DNA of 64,000 nucleotides from Cymbidium sinense (GCA_021442155.1 CM038222.1:107139121-107203120); one strand, 5' to 3'; counted from the first letter of the stretch, positions 22,801 through 35,830 are shown. The notes: generated from the letters alone by a model not told the origin. Numbers and translations: made by a program.

Positions 22801-25723
22801 TTGATATGATATTGAAGATTAGGATGTTATACATATAAAAATTAAAATTTAGGTGTTATATATATAAATACATAAGAATTGTGTGGTATGTATGCAGGGG
22901 CGGAACCAACTCATTTTTTCAGGGTGGGCAATATTTTAAATAATAAAATAATATAATAATTAAATAATAATCATAATAAGTATAATTAAATAAATAAAAT
23001 TATATAATATTTTTAATTTTAGAAAAATACAAATAATTAGTAAGATAAAATCATCAAATTTATAAGAGAAAATTATAAATAGATAAAAATATAAAAATTA
23101 TAACCTATAATTTATAATTTAATCACCTTCTTAAGATTAAATATATAAATTAATTTTACCCTAGATTTATAGATTAAATTATTTGATGACTACAAAGTTA
23201 ATAAAATATCAAAATTCTCTTTATCCATTTTTGAAATACTAAGTACAAAATAATTTTTTTTTAAATTTATATGACGTAGATTAATTTAAGCAATTTATGA
23301 ATTTAATTAACATTAATATTAATTAATATGTGCATGTTAAATATTTTTTAAAAAAATTATAATATTAATATATAAATATAAATATAATTTATAAGAAGAA
23401 TATAACTAACAATACAAAAAATTTTAAAAAATTTTATGATTTAAAATTATTATAAAATTATATAATATAGTTTATAACTAGATTACATGAGTTAAAAATA
23501 TTAATTACATGAGATTATAATTAGTTAAAATTAAATTCATTTTAAAATGTGTATATAATACTATTTGCTAATATTCATCTCAAAATTATTCTTAAGTCGG
23601 AATTATTTTGAGGATGGGCAAAATTATAAACTTCTCAATCTAATTGAATAAACTTAATATTTTTAAGCTGAGTAAATGTGCAAATTGTAAAATTCTTCAT
23701 CCCATTACATACATTTAATATTTTCAGGGTGGGCATTTGCCCCACCCCCTCCGCAATACTTGGGTCCGCCCCTGTATGTATGTAAATTCCTCTCAAACAA
23801 ATCACAAAAAAAAATTAAAAAAAGCAATTGCAAGTAAATTATGAGTACTAAAATAAAATCGAACAAGTGAATTATCAAGCTTTGCAATTTTTAATATGTC
23901 AATCCGAGTAATGACAATAAAATGAGATATTTTAGGCGCGCTCTGAATTGAACATTATTGACAAAAAAATGAGATATTATTAGTGAATTTATTATCATTA
24001 TGCAGAAACCATTAGTCTAAGCTGTGGAAGCATTAGTTAGAAATAAACAAAATGAAAAAATGTTTACTTTATGCAGTTAACATATAAATCATCTGTTTAA
24101 ATAAAGAAAAGCATAAAAAATGTTCTAAATTTATTTATAAAAATTGAAAACAACTTACTAATAGAATTTACAATATTAGTTAAACATGAACATTTGTGTG
24201 ATGTTAAACTGACAGCTTAAAAATATAAGTTCATGCAGCTTTCAACATAAAATTGAGGGTTTAAACAATACCTCTCCAACCTTAACAGTGATAATATGAG
24301 GAGTAAATCCAGTCCCTGCTGATCCTGCAGTAAATTATCTTTTATGTAAATCAGTTGCATAAAATGATATACCTAATGCTAAATTACAAGATGACTTCAA
24401 ACAAACAAGCACGTAACTTTGTGGAAAAAAATAATACTATAATAAAAACTTATGAACATAAGAATCAACGAATTAATGATAAATTCTTCTCTCTTAAAAT
24501 ACAATAAACACGCGCTTTCTGCTTGAAAGCACATAAAAAAAATTAATCATAGAAAAACAGCACAGAAAAGCCTGTGCTTTATCCAAATCAACCCATGCGT
24601 TTATCAAATCAAAAATTAAGTAATAAAAAACACATCTAAGACAATGCTAACGTAATAACGAAATGCTTTGTTGTCCAAAGAAATTCTTCAGGGCTGCTGG
24701 ATGGATGGCACTTAGGATATGACATGTAGCCATTTAACTGGTTTGGAAACCTCTATTGGATTGTTTTTCGGTCATGTAGAATTTCATTAGATTTATTATA
24801 AATATTTATGTAATTTTCATCGCATATATTAATCAAAAGACAAATTTCATATCTATTATTCAGTTATACAACTAAGACAACGCTAGATAAAAATCTTTTT
24901 TTTTTTTTGGTAAAATTTAATAACAATCCAATTGAAGAAATACTTTACATTAAATAATCATCTCCAATTAATGCACACAATTATCAAGAACAAAACCAAG
25001 GGCAGAAATGGAATTATCAGATCAACTAAAAACTACAGTTAAATAAGCAATCCCAAACAAGCCTTAATCACTTTGACTAAGCAATATTTCACCAAAAAAC
25101 TCTCTCCGCAGTTAACCAAACGCATAGTCTCCAGCAGTAGGTCAGATCCAAATAATAAATGAGAATCAAATAACAATTAAAAAACCGTCAGAGTATAAAA
25201 CAATTGTAATCACCCATAACAAGATGACAACTAAATTACCCAGTGCAAGCAACTGATGTTTCTTCCCAGAGCCTGGGGGCCTTCCCCTTGCTTTCTTCAA
25301 GGGATCAGAAAAGGAAAGATCTGCGCTTGTTTGCCCCGTCGAGAGAGGAGAAAAGCCTGGCAACGCAGCTGAAGTTGGGGAAATTGAAGTAAGAACAAGA
25401 GCCATGCTTCCATCAGGACCATACTTTCTCGGCCTCCCTCGTTTTTTCTTTACCAGATCTCCGCTACCACCCACATTTAGTCCGTGGAGAGTCACCAATG
25501 ATGCAGTTGGGGGCCCATCAGTGGCGACAACGGCGTTCCCACTATGAAATGGGGAAGCTGAGTTGCTAGAGATTGTCGTCATCGTGGCGGCTGGTGTAAC
25601 TTGCTTATAAACAGCAGTGCCATCGGGAGTGAATGTGAGTCTCATACCAGAGATAGATGGCTGCGTTACCAGAGGGCTTTTGGGCATGCTCATAGTGAAA
25701 GAGGGCTCGGATCTCATTTCCAT
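19870..25723 (-). CDS. AT-hook motif nuclear-localized (AHL) protein, type II, five exons
   Basis: The product is a nuclear DNA-binding protein that would grip the minor groove of AT-rich DNA and form AHL complexes through its PPC domain. Exons, minus strand: 25723-25240, 24324-24272, 21811-21680, 21536-21375 and 20163-19870; all introns are GT-AG. The parts join in frame to 1125 nt, a 374-residue protein. AT-hook 1 is KKKRGRPRKYG (RGRPRKY at 95-101); AT-hook 2 is KKARGRPPGSGKK (RGRP at 146-149). PPC runs from about 168 (GFTPHIITVKVGE) to about 290 (VVVGSFIADVKKD) and includes GRFEIL at 224-229. A Gly/Ser-rich tail ends in SWK. Two AT-hooks plus an intron-bearing PPC fit the type II class of land-plant AHLs. 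The start is the first ATG of an open first exon. The exon 3 acceptor follows a (CTT)5 tract. All family motifs are intact, so it looks functional. Confidence 0.95.
20862..21092. repeat. MITE-like repeat, copy 2 (AHL intron 4)
   Basis: Its right part, TATAAGAATTGTTTGGTATG followed by TATATGTAAATGCCCCT, matches the right part of the repeat at 22668. The left part, ATATATACCACTCGATTCTTA, is its imperfect inverted counterpart. It is about 230 bp, AT-rich and non-coding, with internal TTTAGGTGTTA words shared between copies. Exact ends are uncertain. Confidence 0.6.
22418..22491 (+). pseudogene. trnR-ACG: Plastid-derived trnR-ACG pseudogene in AHL intron 2
   Basis: The sequence tracks the chloroplast tRNA-Arg(ACG) gene from end to end: AGCCTATAGCTCAAAGAATT, AGAGCACGTGGTTACGAG, GGGTTCAAATCC and TCGCCCA. 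The similarity continues into plastid 3' flank (CACAACCGGCACAAAAGAG). The anticodon ACG is kept at 22453-22455. The anticodon stem is broken: CGTGG now faces CAACT instead of CCACG, leaving three of five pairs. There is also an extra base in the 5' acceptor strand. It is on the opposite strand to the AHL gene. It is a nuclear plastid insertion (NUPT), not a working tRNA. How far the plastid tract reaches upstream is unclear. Confidence 0.85.
22668..23795. repeat. MITE-like repeat, copy 1, interrupted by a hAT element
   Basis: The left arm, ACATACCACACAATTCTTAT at about 22675, is an inverted copy of the right arm, ATAAGAATTGTGTGGTATGT, at 22872-22891. The repeat is about 230 bp without the insertion. 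Its right tail, TATGTAAATTCCTCT, resumes at 23775 after the hAT element. It lies in AHL intron 2 and is related to the repeat at 20862. Confidence 0.7.
22895..23774. mobile_element. Non-autonomous Tip100-like hAT element (880 bp)
   Basis: Terminal inverted repeats are CAGGGGCGGAACCAA at the left and the complement of CAGGGGCGGACCCAA at the right; CAGGGGCGGA is the Tip100-type hAT end. Both sides are bordered by an exact 8-bp target duplication TATGTATG (22887-22894 and 23775-23782), the length expected for hAT. A second subterminal word, TTTTCAGGGTGGGCA, occurs near both ends in direct orientation. The interior is AT-rich with no transposase, so it would need an enzyme in trans. It is inserted in the MITE-like repeat inside AHL intron 2. 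Confidence 0.93.
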
Positions 25724-26420
25724 GGCTTCAATGGCAAGTCTCTATCGGCCTAAGATCAGAGTAGCACGCTACTGAAAAACAGAAGAAGAGTCTTTTCTAT
25801 TCTGGTATTGCAAAAGGTAAATTTTGGAAACCTTTGCAGAAAAGACTTCCGACTAAACACTGAGTTTTCAGATACAGGAAGATGAGATGGAAAGCAAAGG
25901 GAAGCAACGATTTTGATTTGCACCCAAATCCCAAACCTAGATGGAGATTACAACGACAGAGGAAACAGCAGGGTTGCAGTTGCTATAGCTCGAAATTTAC
26001 AGTACATGGGAAAAATAACTGAAGTGTGAAAAAGTATAAAAAAAACAGAAAAATTTAGTTCCCAAGCACAGGTTAAGATTTAAAAAAAAAAAAAAGACGG
26101 GTGAAGCTAAAAAAATGAAGAGAGCACTGACACGATCAGCGAATAAAAAAAATAGAAAAGCAAAAAATCGGAGGAAACTCACCAAAATCCTACCCTTTTT
26201 CCAAAACTTTACCGTAAAATTCACAAAATCTTTGAAAACTCCCAGAAAATGACCCAAGAAATACGAAAAAAAAAAGATAAAAAGAGAAGAAAGAAGCAGA
26301 AAAAAAAACCCTAGCACACGCTTGACGAGCAAGCACCTAACGTTGGAGACCGAGAGACCCGAAAATGAGAGAAATCGCCGCAATAATTCCGCTACCTTCT
26401 TTCAATTTTTTTCCCCCAAA
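25724..26420 (-). promoter_or_regulatory. AHL 5' leader and proximal promoter, possible 5' UTR intron
   Basis: Upstream of the AHL ATG the minus strand has a pyrimidine-rich leader with a CTAGGGTTTTTT word at about 26310, common in plant 5' leaders. A consensus donor GGTGAGTTTC at 26183 and an acceptor CATCTAG ending at 25937 would remove a 246-nt 5' UTR intron. That is inference from splice words only. I see no certain TATA box. Confidence 0.45.
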
Positions 26421-27689
26421 CTTTAATTAATTTCGTAAAACCCTCTGTCCGTCTTTCGAAGGGGGTTAATTTTAAATTATAAAAAAAAGGCAGGAAAGGC
26501 AAACAGAAATTGCTTTTTCACAAATTATAGAAAAAAATTGTTTAAATGCTATTTTTCTCGTTAGTCCTGGCTATTTTCTTTAATTAGCTTTCCAATTCTA
26601 TTCCTGCTACTAGCTTTTCTAAAAAAAAATGAATTTTGAAGTTTTGCCATTTAATGGTTGGGTTGTGGTAACATAATATTTGAAAGATAGCATCCATAAC
26701 ACAATTCATTTAAATAAAATTTTACCTCTAAAATTTTGAGCTGTTAATAAATATTTTTAAAAAATTAAATTAATTCTTATTTATGTAAAATCTATACTTA
26801 AACAAGTAATTTTTTAAAATATATTAGCTATAATAAATGCAACTGTTGATTGAGTTTTTACACAAAGAAGATCATCATAATTATTAACTTATTATTAATT
26901 GTAAAGCTACATATATACAAAAGTATTTTAAAATTTAAATTTATAAAATAATTAAATTACAAGATATTTTAACTTAATAGTTGAGAGAGACGTTCAGTTA
27001 AGAAGTCTTTATTTCAATCCTTTTTACATGTATTATGTATATAAATTTGTAATTGAATTCATTCAAATAATAAAAAAATTAAATAAATTCAAGATAATTA
27101 TCAACTATTTTGATAATAAAAAATGTGCCGCATCATCTTATGCCAAAATTATAAAGATTCATTTAATCTACAAAATAAGCTAAATAATCAGAGTTTCAAG
27201 CCCAAAAACTAATGATGAATTTTGAGCTCAAATAAATAAAATTTAAAAAATCTTATTTTTGAAATTTAGTTAACAAAAGAAAGTAGAAGCTGTGTGATCA
27301 AACTACAGCGCTTGCACGGGAGATCACAAGCATGATGCGTAATTGTTTATAGATAATTTGTGTATAATTATTAAGTTATTATTACAAAAAATAAATTCTT
27401 GTGTTTTCGAAACCGTTGAATGTAGAATTTTTTTTTAACTTTATTAGAATAATAGGGATTATATTCAACTAATTCATAAAAAAACGATTTTAACTAATTC
27501 GTGAAAATCGATTTTGAAATGGCATTTTATGAAATGAAAACTAGATTTAAAGTAAATTAAATCGTATTCTTTCACTTCTTTTCTTAAAATTTTGTGCCTG
27601 AATTAAATAAATTTTAATTTTAATTGATACTGAGATGGTAGCAAATGATAGGAGGAAGAATGAAATAATGCAAATTTAAATTTTAGCAT
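26421..27689. other. AT-rich intergenic sequence, nothing recognised
   Basis: This lies between the AHL leader and the left LTR of the gag-only element. It is very AT-rich with no open frame of note and no recognisable element ends. It probably contains the distal AHL promoter. Confidence 0.5.
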
Positions 27690-28518
27690 TAATATATCAC
27701 ACATAAAATTTTAAAATAATGCAAATATGTTATTTTACATAATAAAATTAAATATCTGAATAAGATAAATTTAATGTCACTAAAATCAGGTCAAGTAGAG
27801 CTTAAATGAGCTCGAATTAAGCTCAAAAGCTATACTAGAAAACTTTCGCATTAATTGAATTCAACGACATTCAAATTTATAAATTGAGTAACTAAAGACC
27901 AAGAGCCCAAGATCACTCAAATCAGAGGTCGTTTGAATAGTCAAATTACTAAAAAAAATTATATATATAATCAAATTAATCAATATGAACCGTCCGATAA
28001 AGTATTTAGAAATTTTGGCTACAATGATAAAAAAATACTCCTCTCAGAATCCTATAAGTAGGACCTCATTCTTGTCGTGAGAGAAAGAAGGAGCTAAAAG
28101 TGAACTTGGGAGAAATGTATGAGAGAGCTAGAAATTTGAAGTTCGACATCATCACCGTTGTCACAGATCGCCGCCTATTGTCTTTGCTAACTATCACCAA
28201 CAACCGTTACATGTCAACTACCGCTGCGTAGCTATTTTTTACCTGATTTTGGAATTCTCATTGTCAAACTTTCTCACATACAAACTTGTAACCCTGTTAT
28301 TGAGAGAGCATAAACTTTATACTTCAAAATAGATATATAGTGAAATATTTTTACTGAACTAGGTACCGTAATTTTTTTCTCCTCATTCTGGAATTTTTTT
28401 ACATAAAAATTCTAGAGTTTCTTATTTTTTTTTTAACTATCTGTGTATGTGCTGGATTTTCATACAAGCTAAGGCGTGAAGTTTTATTCTAACACAACTA
28501 GTTTTCTATCACGCAACA
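27690..28518 (+). mobile_element. 5' LTR of the gag-only element (829 bp)
   Basis: It starts TAATATATCACACATAAAA (TG mutated to TA) and ends ACGCAACA. It matches 39974-40821 along its length; the stretch from TATATCACAC through ATAAAATTAAAT is identical and later parts are more diverged. The TATA-like box CTATAAGTAGG is at about 28052-28061. Confidence 0.88.
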
Positions 28519-28540
28519 ATTTAGTGTCATCTGTGGGAAG
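28519..28540 (+). promoter_or_regulatory. Primer-binding site (decayed)
   Basis: ATTTAGTGTCATCTGTGGGA directly follows the LTR end. It resembles the TTTGGCGCCGTCTGTGGGA primer-site region common in plant Ty3/gypsy elements, with C-to-T type changes. Confidence 0.65.
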
Positions 28541-31500
28541 AAGATTTACATTACTTTATCATGTCAGACAACCAAGTTTCTCAACAAGATTGAAACCATC
28601 GGCTAGGTAGAGCACTTCATACTTTTGACGAGTGCATGAGAAGAATGAAAAAACATCAACCTCAAATCCTTCAGCTCTTACTAGGAGCAGAACAATTGAA
28701 AATGTCTCCACAAACTGGAGGAAATTGACCCTATCAATAACATGATATAGTTGATTTTATTGAAGAAACTCATGAAGAACTCAGTCAAAATAATATGAAA
28801 ATCCCCCTAATAAATCATCTTAATATGGATCATGACCATAGTGTTAGCTCAACTCATCCTTCTCGTATTGCCCAACCAACTTTGAATCCCCCTACCTCCT
28901 CAATGGGATTGAATTACCCCCGCTTCATGGAGACAACCCGTGAAATTATTCGAGATGAAATACGATGCTGTGTTCGAAACAAATTTTCATTAAGAGATAA
29001 AAAGTTCATCCATCGTCAGAGTATTCAAGAATTTTCTCCTTTGCAAAATATGATTCTTCAACAACCGATCATGGTGGGGTTTAAACTACCAAACATTGAA
29101 TCTTATAATGGAACTTCTGATCCTTATGAGCACATTAATCATTACATAACTATTATGCATTGTAGTGAAATTTTATAATTGAATTTCTAAAAGAATAGGG
29201 TATATACTTCCATCTTCACTCTATACAGGATAAGATGAAGATAGAAATATGCTTTCTTCTTTTTATGCATTTTTGACACCATGTAGATTCGCAGATATTT
29301 TTATTAAGGGTGATTGGGTACGACATTGAGAAGAGGTGTACTATCTCAAAAGATAGAAGTGGCCATCCTACAATAGACCTAATCACCTCAACAAGGATCC
29401 TTAGGATAATGGGTCTGCATGTGTACCAAAGATTCTTCCCCTACTTTACATGGAAAAGTAAAGTAGGATTTATTTTAAATCGGGCTTGTTTAGTTCCCTA
29501 CAAGGCAAGCCCCCCATAGTTAATTACATCTTAAGGAATGAGATTCCTTAGGAATACTCTCGATTAAGATAAATGATCATTGTCTCCAAAGATTTCAATA
29601 GGTAGGGCTACCAATCGATTAGTTTATTTTGGAAGATCAAATGAGATTGATCAAAGAGAGAGACTTATTATCGAAGCCAAATGAAGATAAGTAGGAGATG
29701 TTCATGATGCTAGGAAACCTAGCAAACATGTCAAACTATCCTATGGTTGGGCTTTACATTTTTGAAATTGAATTGTTTATTTGAGTTGAATTTTTATTAG
29801 AAATTTAGGCTTATAATTCCATAATACAATATTATGAAAATGCCTAAGAGGTGAGAATTTATACATATGGCCCATAGAAGGGAGAAGCTATCTCAGAACC
29901 TAAATTTAGGGAGCTTTGGTGAGGGTCAAGAGCATGACCTAAATCTAAGGCAAAAATGGGTATTTAGTTTATCTCCATAAGAGAGGACAAACCACCCGAT
30001 TGCTTGGACTTACAACCGCCTGAGGGTGGCCACCAACTAACTCCTCCTATGATTTTAAATTTATGTAGGCAAGTCATATGCTTTATGTAAGATAGTTAGG
30101 CTATTATTTATTTAAAAAGAGACTAAGTCCTTAAACTCACTCCTTAAGAGACTAGATCATGTAAAGGCATGAGAAATGACCTAGATCTAATGCAAAATAT
30201 ATTACATGTTATTTTCATTTTTGGACAATCATTTAACTCAAGCTTATAGGATTCATATGCCTAATACATGAGAAATAAGATTATTTATCAAAATCAGCAA
30301 GAAGAGAGAGGTGTGTTTCTACCATGGCTCTCAAATGTCAAGCCAAATTTCTCTAGCAAAGGTGGAAGCCCTCCATTCAAGAGTGTAACAATATGCTTTT
30401 ATGCATGATGTTATAAAAGAAATACTCATCCAGCTATGGGTTGCTAATTCTTTTATCTTGATTTTAACTTAAGCTTTATATGAGGTTATGAGTTATTTAT
30501 TTTTTTTAATTTTGAGTTGATTAATTTGGTAGGAGATTTATTTTTTTCTAAGAGCCTAATCATCATCCAGGTCATACATCAAGCAAGGATGAAAATTAGG
30601 AAACATGTCATCTTAATGCACAAGGTAAACAAAATATCAAACATTTTATAAAGCTAATGCAAAAGAATAAAAGGTCATTTATGGTTGGGCACCACCACAC
30701 AAACCTAAGAACAAATTGGGTAGCCAAGCTCAACTCTTATACAACTCGGATTAGAAATGAATTAATTTACAATCAAGTACGAAAATTCATGTTATAGGAG
30801 TCTTCATTTCTTTTTTTTTATCTTTCTTGTTTCTTGTTTCTTCTTTCTTCTTTTTGGTTCTTTCTTTTGGTTGCTCTAAAGGCTTTACATGATACATAAG
30901 ATGAAATCTTATGACTAATGCTCATCCTAATCCCCCATAACATTCATTCCAAAATACTACTTATAAAAATACATGAAAAGGAAAAGTAAATCTAACTAAC
31001 ACTTGCAAAACAGAGATTAACTAAATAAACCATACAAGTCTCAAGCATGTATATTGGACTTAGCACCCTACACATGGGTGACCAAGTCCACCTGGCCTAT
31101 TGGATTATGCTTAGGGGTATAAGCACCTGCACAACAAAAGCAATTATATTTTTATTACAAAACCTCTTAAGTACAATCCCCTATAGAAAATAATGACTAG
31201 ACTAAACCATCCTACCATTCATCCTACGCACATTCACCCTAACATCCAAACTAAAATCAAACATCACAAATTAAAAGGAAACATTAAACCATGCACCGCC
31301 CTAACCTAAAGCTAGAAGTGGTGACTTAGTCTAATGTGTGTGCTTTTAGAAGGTTTGTATGGTATGCTTAGCTATGGTTTTAAGGTTTAGATTTCCTAAG
31401 TCTGAAGATGTCCAACTTAAAGGGTGGTTTTGTTTAAGTTATTTAGTTGATTTGGGTTGATTTTATTTGATGTTTTATTTAAGTTTGAATGAACCTACAA

Positions 31501-33767
31501 TTAATTACTAAGTGTTGTAAAGAGAGGAAAAAGAGAGGAGAACTTCTCTTTCCTTCCCTACCTTAAGTAATTTCTAAAATAGATTCATATTTAATTTTAT
31601 TTAGTGAATATTTTATTATGTGTTTTAATTAATCCTAAATTTAGATTTTTCCTAAACAAACCCATTAAAAAAGAAAGGCATTTTAAGATTAAATAAAGTA
31701 AATTAAGATCACAAAATACACATCACTTCATTTTCTTTCCCAACATGTATAGCATGCATATGGATGAATCCTTAGCATATCTATACATACAAATGAAAAT
31801 GTTTAGCATACTTTATGATGAATTCTACGTGAGTTACTTAACAAAATTTGAACCTTTATGATGCATCATTTTCATCAAGTAGAAAAGAGGTTTTCTTATC
31901 CATGTTTCACATGCACATATGTATGTATGAAAGGCATAAGTGAGTATGATGCCATTGTTAACTAGTGGTGTAAGGTACAAGACCTACTTAGGACTACTTA
32001 AAGTCTCGCAATCCCAGGTTGTCCAGACTAATATACCATTTTCCTTAAATACAAACATATGTATAAAAGAAATGAAGGGAAAAGAAAGATGCAAAAAAGT
32101 TTGTATTGGTTGATTTGTTTTGTTTATGAAATTTATATGTACAAGTGTAGCTATTCTTCTTAAGTAATAGTATAGGAATGAATATAAAGGGGTTAAGCAA
32201 GTGTTATGTTCTTTTCAAATAAACTATACACTTTGTTAAATTCTATTCAAAATTATATTAAAAGAAAAGAGAAGGGAGACTGCACTATGCATATTTTTAT
32301 ATTTATATCCACATGAAAGCTCATAAATAATTATAAGTAGCACAATTTTAGTTTTGGATATTTGATTTATAGATTTTGAAAATAGTTTAGAATTTAATAG
32401 TGATAATATCCATTCATATTTCTACTTTAACCAAAACATGTAATTTGACATAAAGAAAATATTTGTCTTTCATTTTGATTTTTGGAAAGAATGAATGGAT
32501 TAAATTCATATGACATACACATTTATCATGTTAGGAAAGAACTAAAGTGATGGAAGCATGTAAACACATTCACTCTAAGTAATTCCTAAAGACAATCTTA
32601 TGAAATAAGAAAGCTTAAAGCAAATCAAATTATTTTTTGAGAAGGTTTGATTTTGTTTTGAGTTTGATTTAATTTGAGAAATGTGAGGTGAGTTTGCTAT
32701 TCCTAACCCATTCCCACATATGTTTAAATTTTTAGTTTAATTTTTTTTAGGTGATTAGATCAATTTTATGCTTTGATTAGGTTAAGGTGTGAATTAAGTT
32801 TGTTAATTACCCCTTACCTATACCACCTTATTATATTTAATCAAATAATTATGAGCCAATGAGATGACATAAAACCACACAAGGAATTTAAATCAGTAAT
32901 ACACCTAAGAAAGAAAGGTACCTAATGCAATTTGCTCTTGATTAATGATTAATTAAACTAAGGTATTTAACTTAAGTACATTCATAACCCCTCTCACACA
33001 TGTGAGTTGAGTTTTGATTTTCTTAATGTACTTAGGCTCTTGAACACCTAAGCATCTACCTAAGATAAATTAATTGAGTTCTTGAAAGGTTTAGAATTTT
33101 ATAAAATTAATTAAGTGGGTAATTAGTGAATTAACCCTTAATTAAGGTTGGATTAAGAAAGAAAAAGAGGGTTTAGGGAATATCTTAAGGAGAGCATCCC
33201 AAAATTATTCCCTAAACCTCATATTCACTTAATCAAAACCTAATTGACTTAATCAAAGGGTTAAACCACTAATTATGCCCTTAATTAAGCTTAATTGCAT
33301 TAAGGGAATAATTAAGGAATGAATTAGCAATTCTCTTAATTAAGCCACCAATAAATCTCAAGAAAATTAGAGGAGGCAAGAGTCATCTCACTAATTAAGC
33401 ACAAGAAGTTTGAGAATAATCAGTGGACTAATTAGAGAGCAATTAGTAAAATAATATTCCTAATAAAACCCAAATTCAGAGAAAAATATCATTCAAAATC
33501 CATTAAAATCAATTTTAAAATATTCTACATTCAATTATCTATCCAATGCAATTTATTTCATATTTTTTTAATTTTTGTAGGATTAGATATAAATTTAGGA
33601 AGCTTCCATAATTAATTAGAATATTTAATAGCCTAATTAAGTATTTAATTCCGTCAGCACCACGTGGGCTACTAACGCGGCATGTGCTTTTCACATGATG
33701 CAACAGAATTAGATCTTAACTTGTCACATCATAGTGTTGCATTAGCAATGGCGCTACACGCTTTCTC

Positions 33768-33800
33768 CTCAGCCGTTCGATCAAGGATCGGATGGCTGAG
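33768..33800. repeat. LTR inverted repeat (hairpin), solo-LTR copy
   Basis: CTCAGCCGTTCGATC, a three-base loop AAG, then GATCGGATGGCTGAG: 15 pairs, two of them G-T on the plus strand. Homologous hairpins lie at 43702, 51360 and 56656. Confidence 0.8.
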
Positions 33801-34729
33801 ATTAAAGTCGTGGATCTAAAGGGTAAATTCGTGGGCGCTACATGTTTTAATCATGGCTATCCATCCAAAATGCGCGGATGGATGGCCAGAGATTTATCTC
33901 TATATTTTCCTGTGGAGAATGGACACCATCGATCTTCTAGGGCATGATCTGAGCTCGATTAAGCTCGGATTAGATTGAAATTCAACCCACACCATCTAGG
34001 CACAATGAATATCACATCCAACGGCTAGAATTTTATGGGATTGAAATTCCTTTCACAAAGCTCCAAACCACAATGAATTTAAGCTCGAAAAAATGACTAA
34101 CCTCGTCGGAGGTGATCACCGGCTCTTGATTCCCTTGGAGAAGCTTCATCTAGTTAAGAAGAAGCTTTACTGAAGTTTGGAGGCTTTGAGTTGGAGTAGA
34201 TCCTCCTATGGGCCAATTCCTCCTTGACTTGAGCTCGACCTTGATTGAAGTAGATCCTCCCTTGCCTCAAGAGCTTAGATGAAGACTTGGGTGAGTTCGA
34301 TCGAGCTCCTTGAGGGTGCTTGCAAAGGGAATTGGGTTAATTTTGAGTGTGGAGTAAGTTTGGTTTTCGGTGGAGCTCCCCTATTTTCAAACTATGAAAA
34401 TCGAGAAGATAAGATTTCAAACTCTCTCCATGAAGCTTGAGAAGACTAGCTAGAGCTTGCTCTGAGTTCCTATGCTTCAAATGAATTAGGGAGAGTGTGG
34501 GTTGAATTGAATTAGGGGGAGTATATCTCCCCCAAGGGAAATCGGATGGCCGCAAGCCTCCTTGCCATTTTGATCCAATTGACCACATTGAGTGGGTTTA
34601 TTAGGCTATTAGATGAGTCATTGCATTCCGTTTTGGCCAGGGAAGGAGTGGAGGAGGTTTTCATGTGCTTGAAACAAGTGGAAGCATGATTCCCATGTGG
34701 CCATTTTCAAGCACATGATTAATTTTGGG

Positions 34730-35830
34730 TTTGGGTTGGGTTTGGCTAACACAAACCTATTGGGTCATGTGCACTAGGTCCATTAATGACCATTTGATCC
34801 ACTAAGAGGATGTCAAGTGTCCATGAAAAGGAATTGACCAAATTCTAAGTGGTTTTGATTTTGGGTTACCCTATGTCCTAGGGGTAAAATGGTCATTTGA
34901 CCTTGATTTTAGTTTAGGCATATTTGGTATGATGAGAAAATAGGTTTGGCCAAGTTTCATTGAATTTTGAGTTGGTTTGATATGGTTTGGCTCATGTTGA
35001 CCCATTTAGGTCAAAATGGGTTGGGTCAAGTTGACCAATTGGTCAAATTGGGTCAAATCAAGAGTTGGGTCAAGTTCATATGGCTATTTGTAATGTTTGG
35101 TGACTTTGGTTTGATTCAATTTGGTTTGGGTTTGAAATTGGTTCAATTTAGTTTATTTAGGTCAAATGGATTAAGTTGACCAATTTGACCCATTTGACCT
35201 ATTTGGGTTAGGTCATGGGTTGGTCATATAAAATGGATTGGTATCTTTGTTTCCAATCAATTTTGGTTAAGTTTGAATTTGGCTCAATTTGACCCTTTAG
35301 GTCAAGTTGGGTTCAATCAAAGCTAGGTCTAGTTGTCTAATTGAGGCTTTGGCCAAGTTCAATAATCATTTTGGGATGAACTTGACCCATTGGTTTCAAT
35401 CAATTTGGCTTAGATCAAGTTTTAACATATTTTGACTTTTTGGCTCAAGTTGGGTCAACTTAGGTCAAGTGGCCAATTAGGCTAGGTTAGGCTCAAATGT
35501 TGAATTGGTCAAGTTCAAACATTTGTCATGAATGAGTTTTGATCAATGGTTTCAATCAATTTGGCCTATTGTGAATTTTGGCTATGTTGGGTTTCATTTT
35601 GGCTAAGTGTTGACTTGGTCAACCCTTAGGTTTAACTTAGTTTTACCCAATTTGAGTGATTGATCATCTCACAGTGATTGTTGATCACGATGAGAGGCTT
35701 AGATGGGCTTAATTCAATCCAAATTGGTTAGGATTGAAATTTGGCTCATAAGGGTACTTTGGTCAATTTGGGTCAAGTGAGCCTAAGTAGGTCAAATGGC
35801 TTGGTCAAAGCTTGATTTAGTTTGATTGAA
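34730..35830 (-). repeat. TTGACC-rich section of the solo LTR
   Basis: Dense GGGTCAA, GGTCAAATTGGG and TTGGGTCAAGTTGACC words on the plus strand, meaning TTGACC on the LTR sense strand. It is the same section as in the other LTR copies. Confidence 0.8.

Noticed and set aside
25997..26383. 128-codon minus-strand open frame upstream of the AHL gene
   Set aside because: It has no ATG at its start and a Phe/Leu-rich low-complexity product from a pyrimidine-rich 5' leader. It is not a protein.
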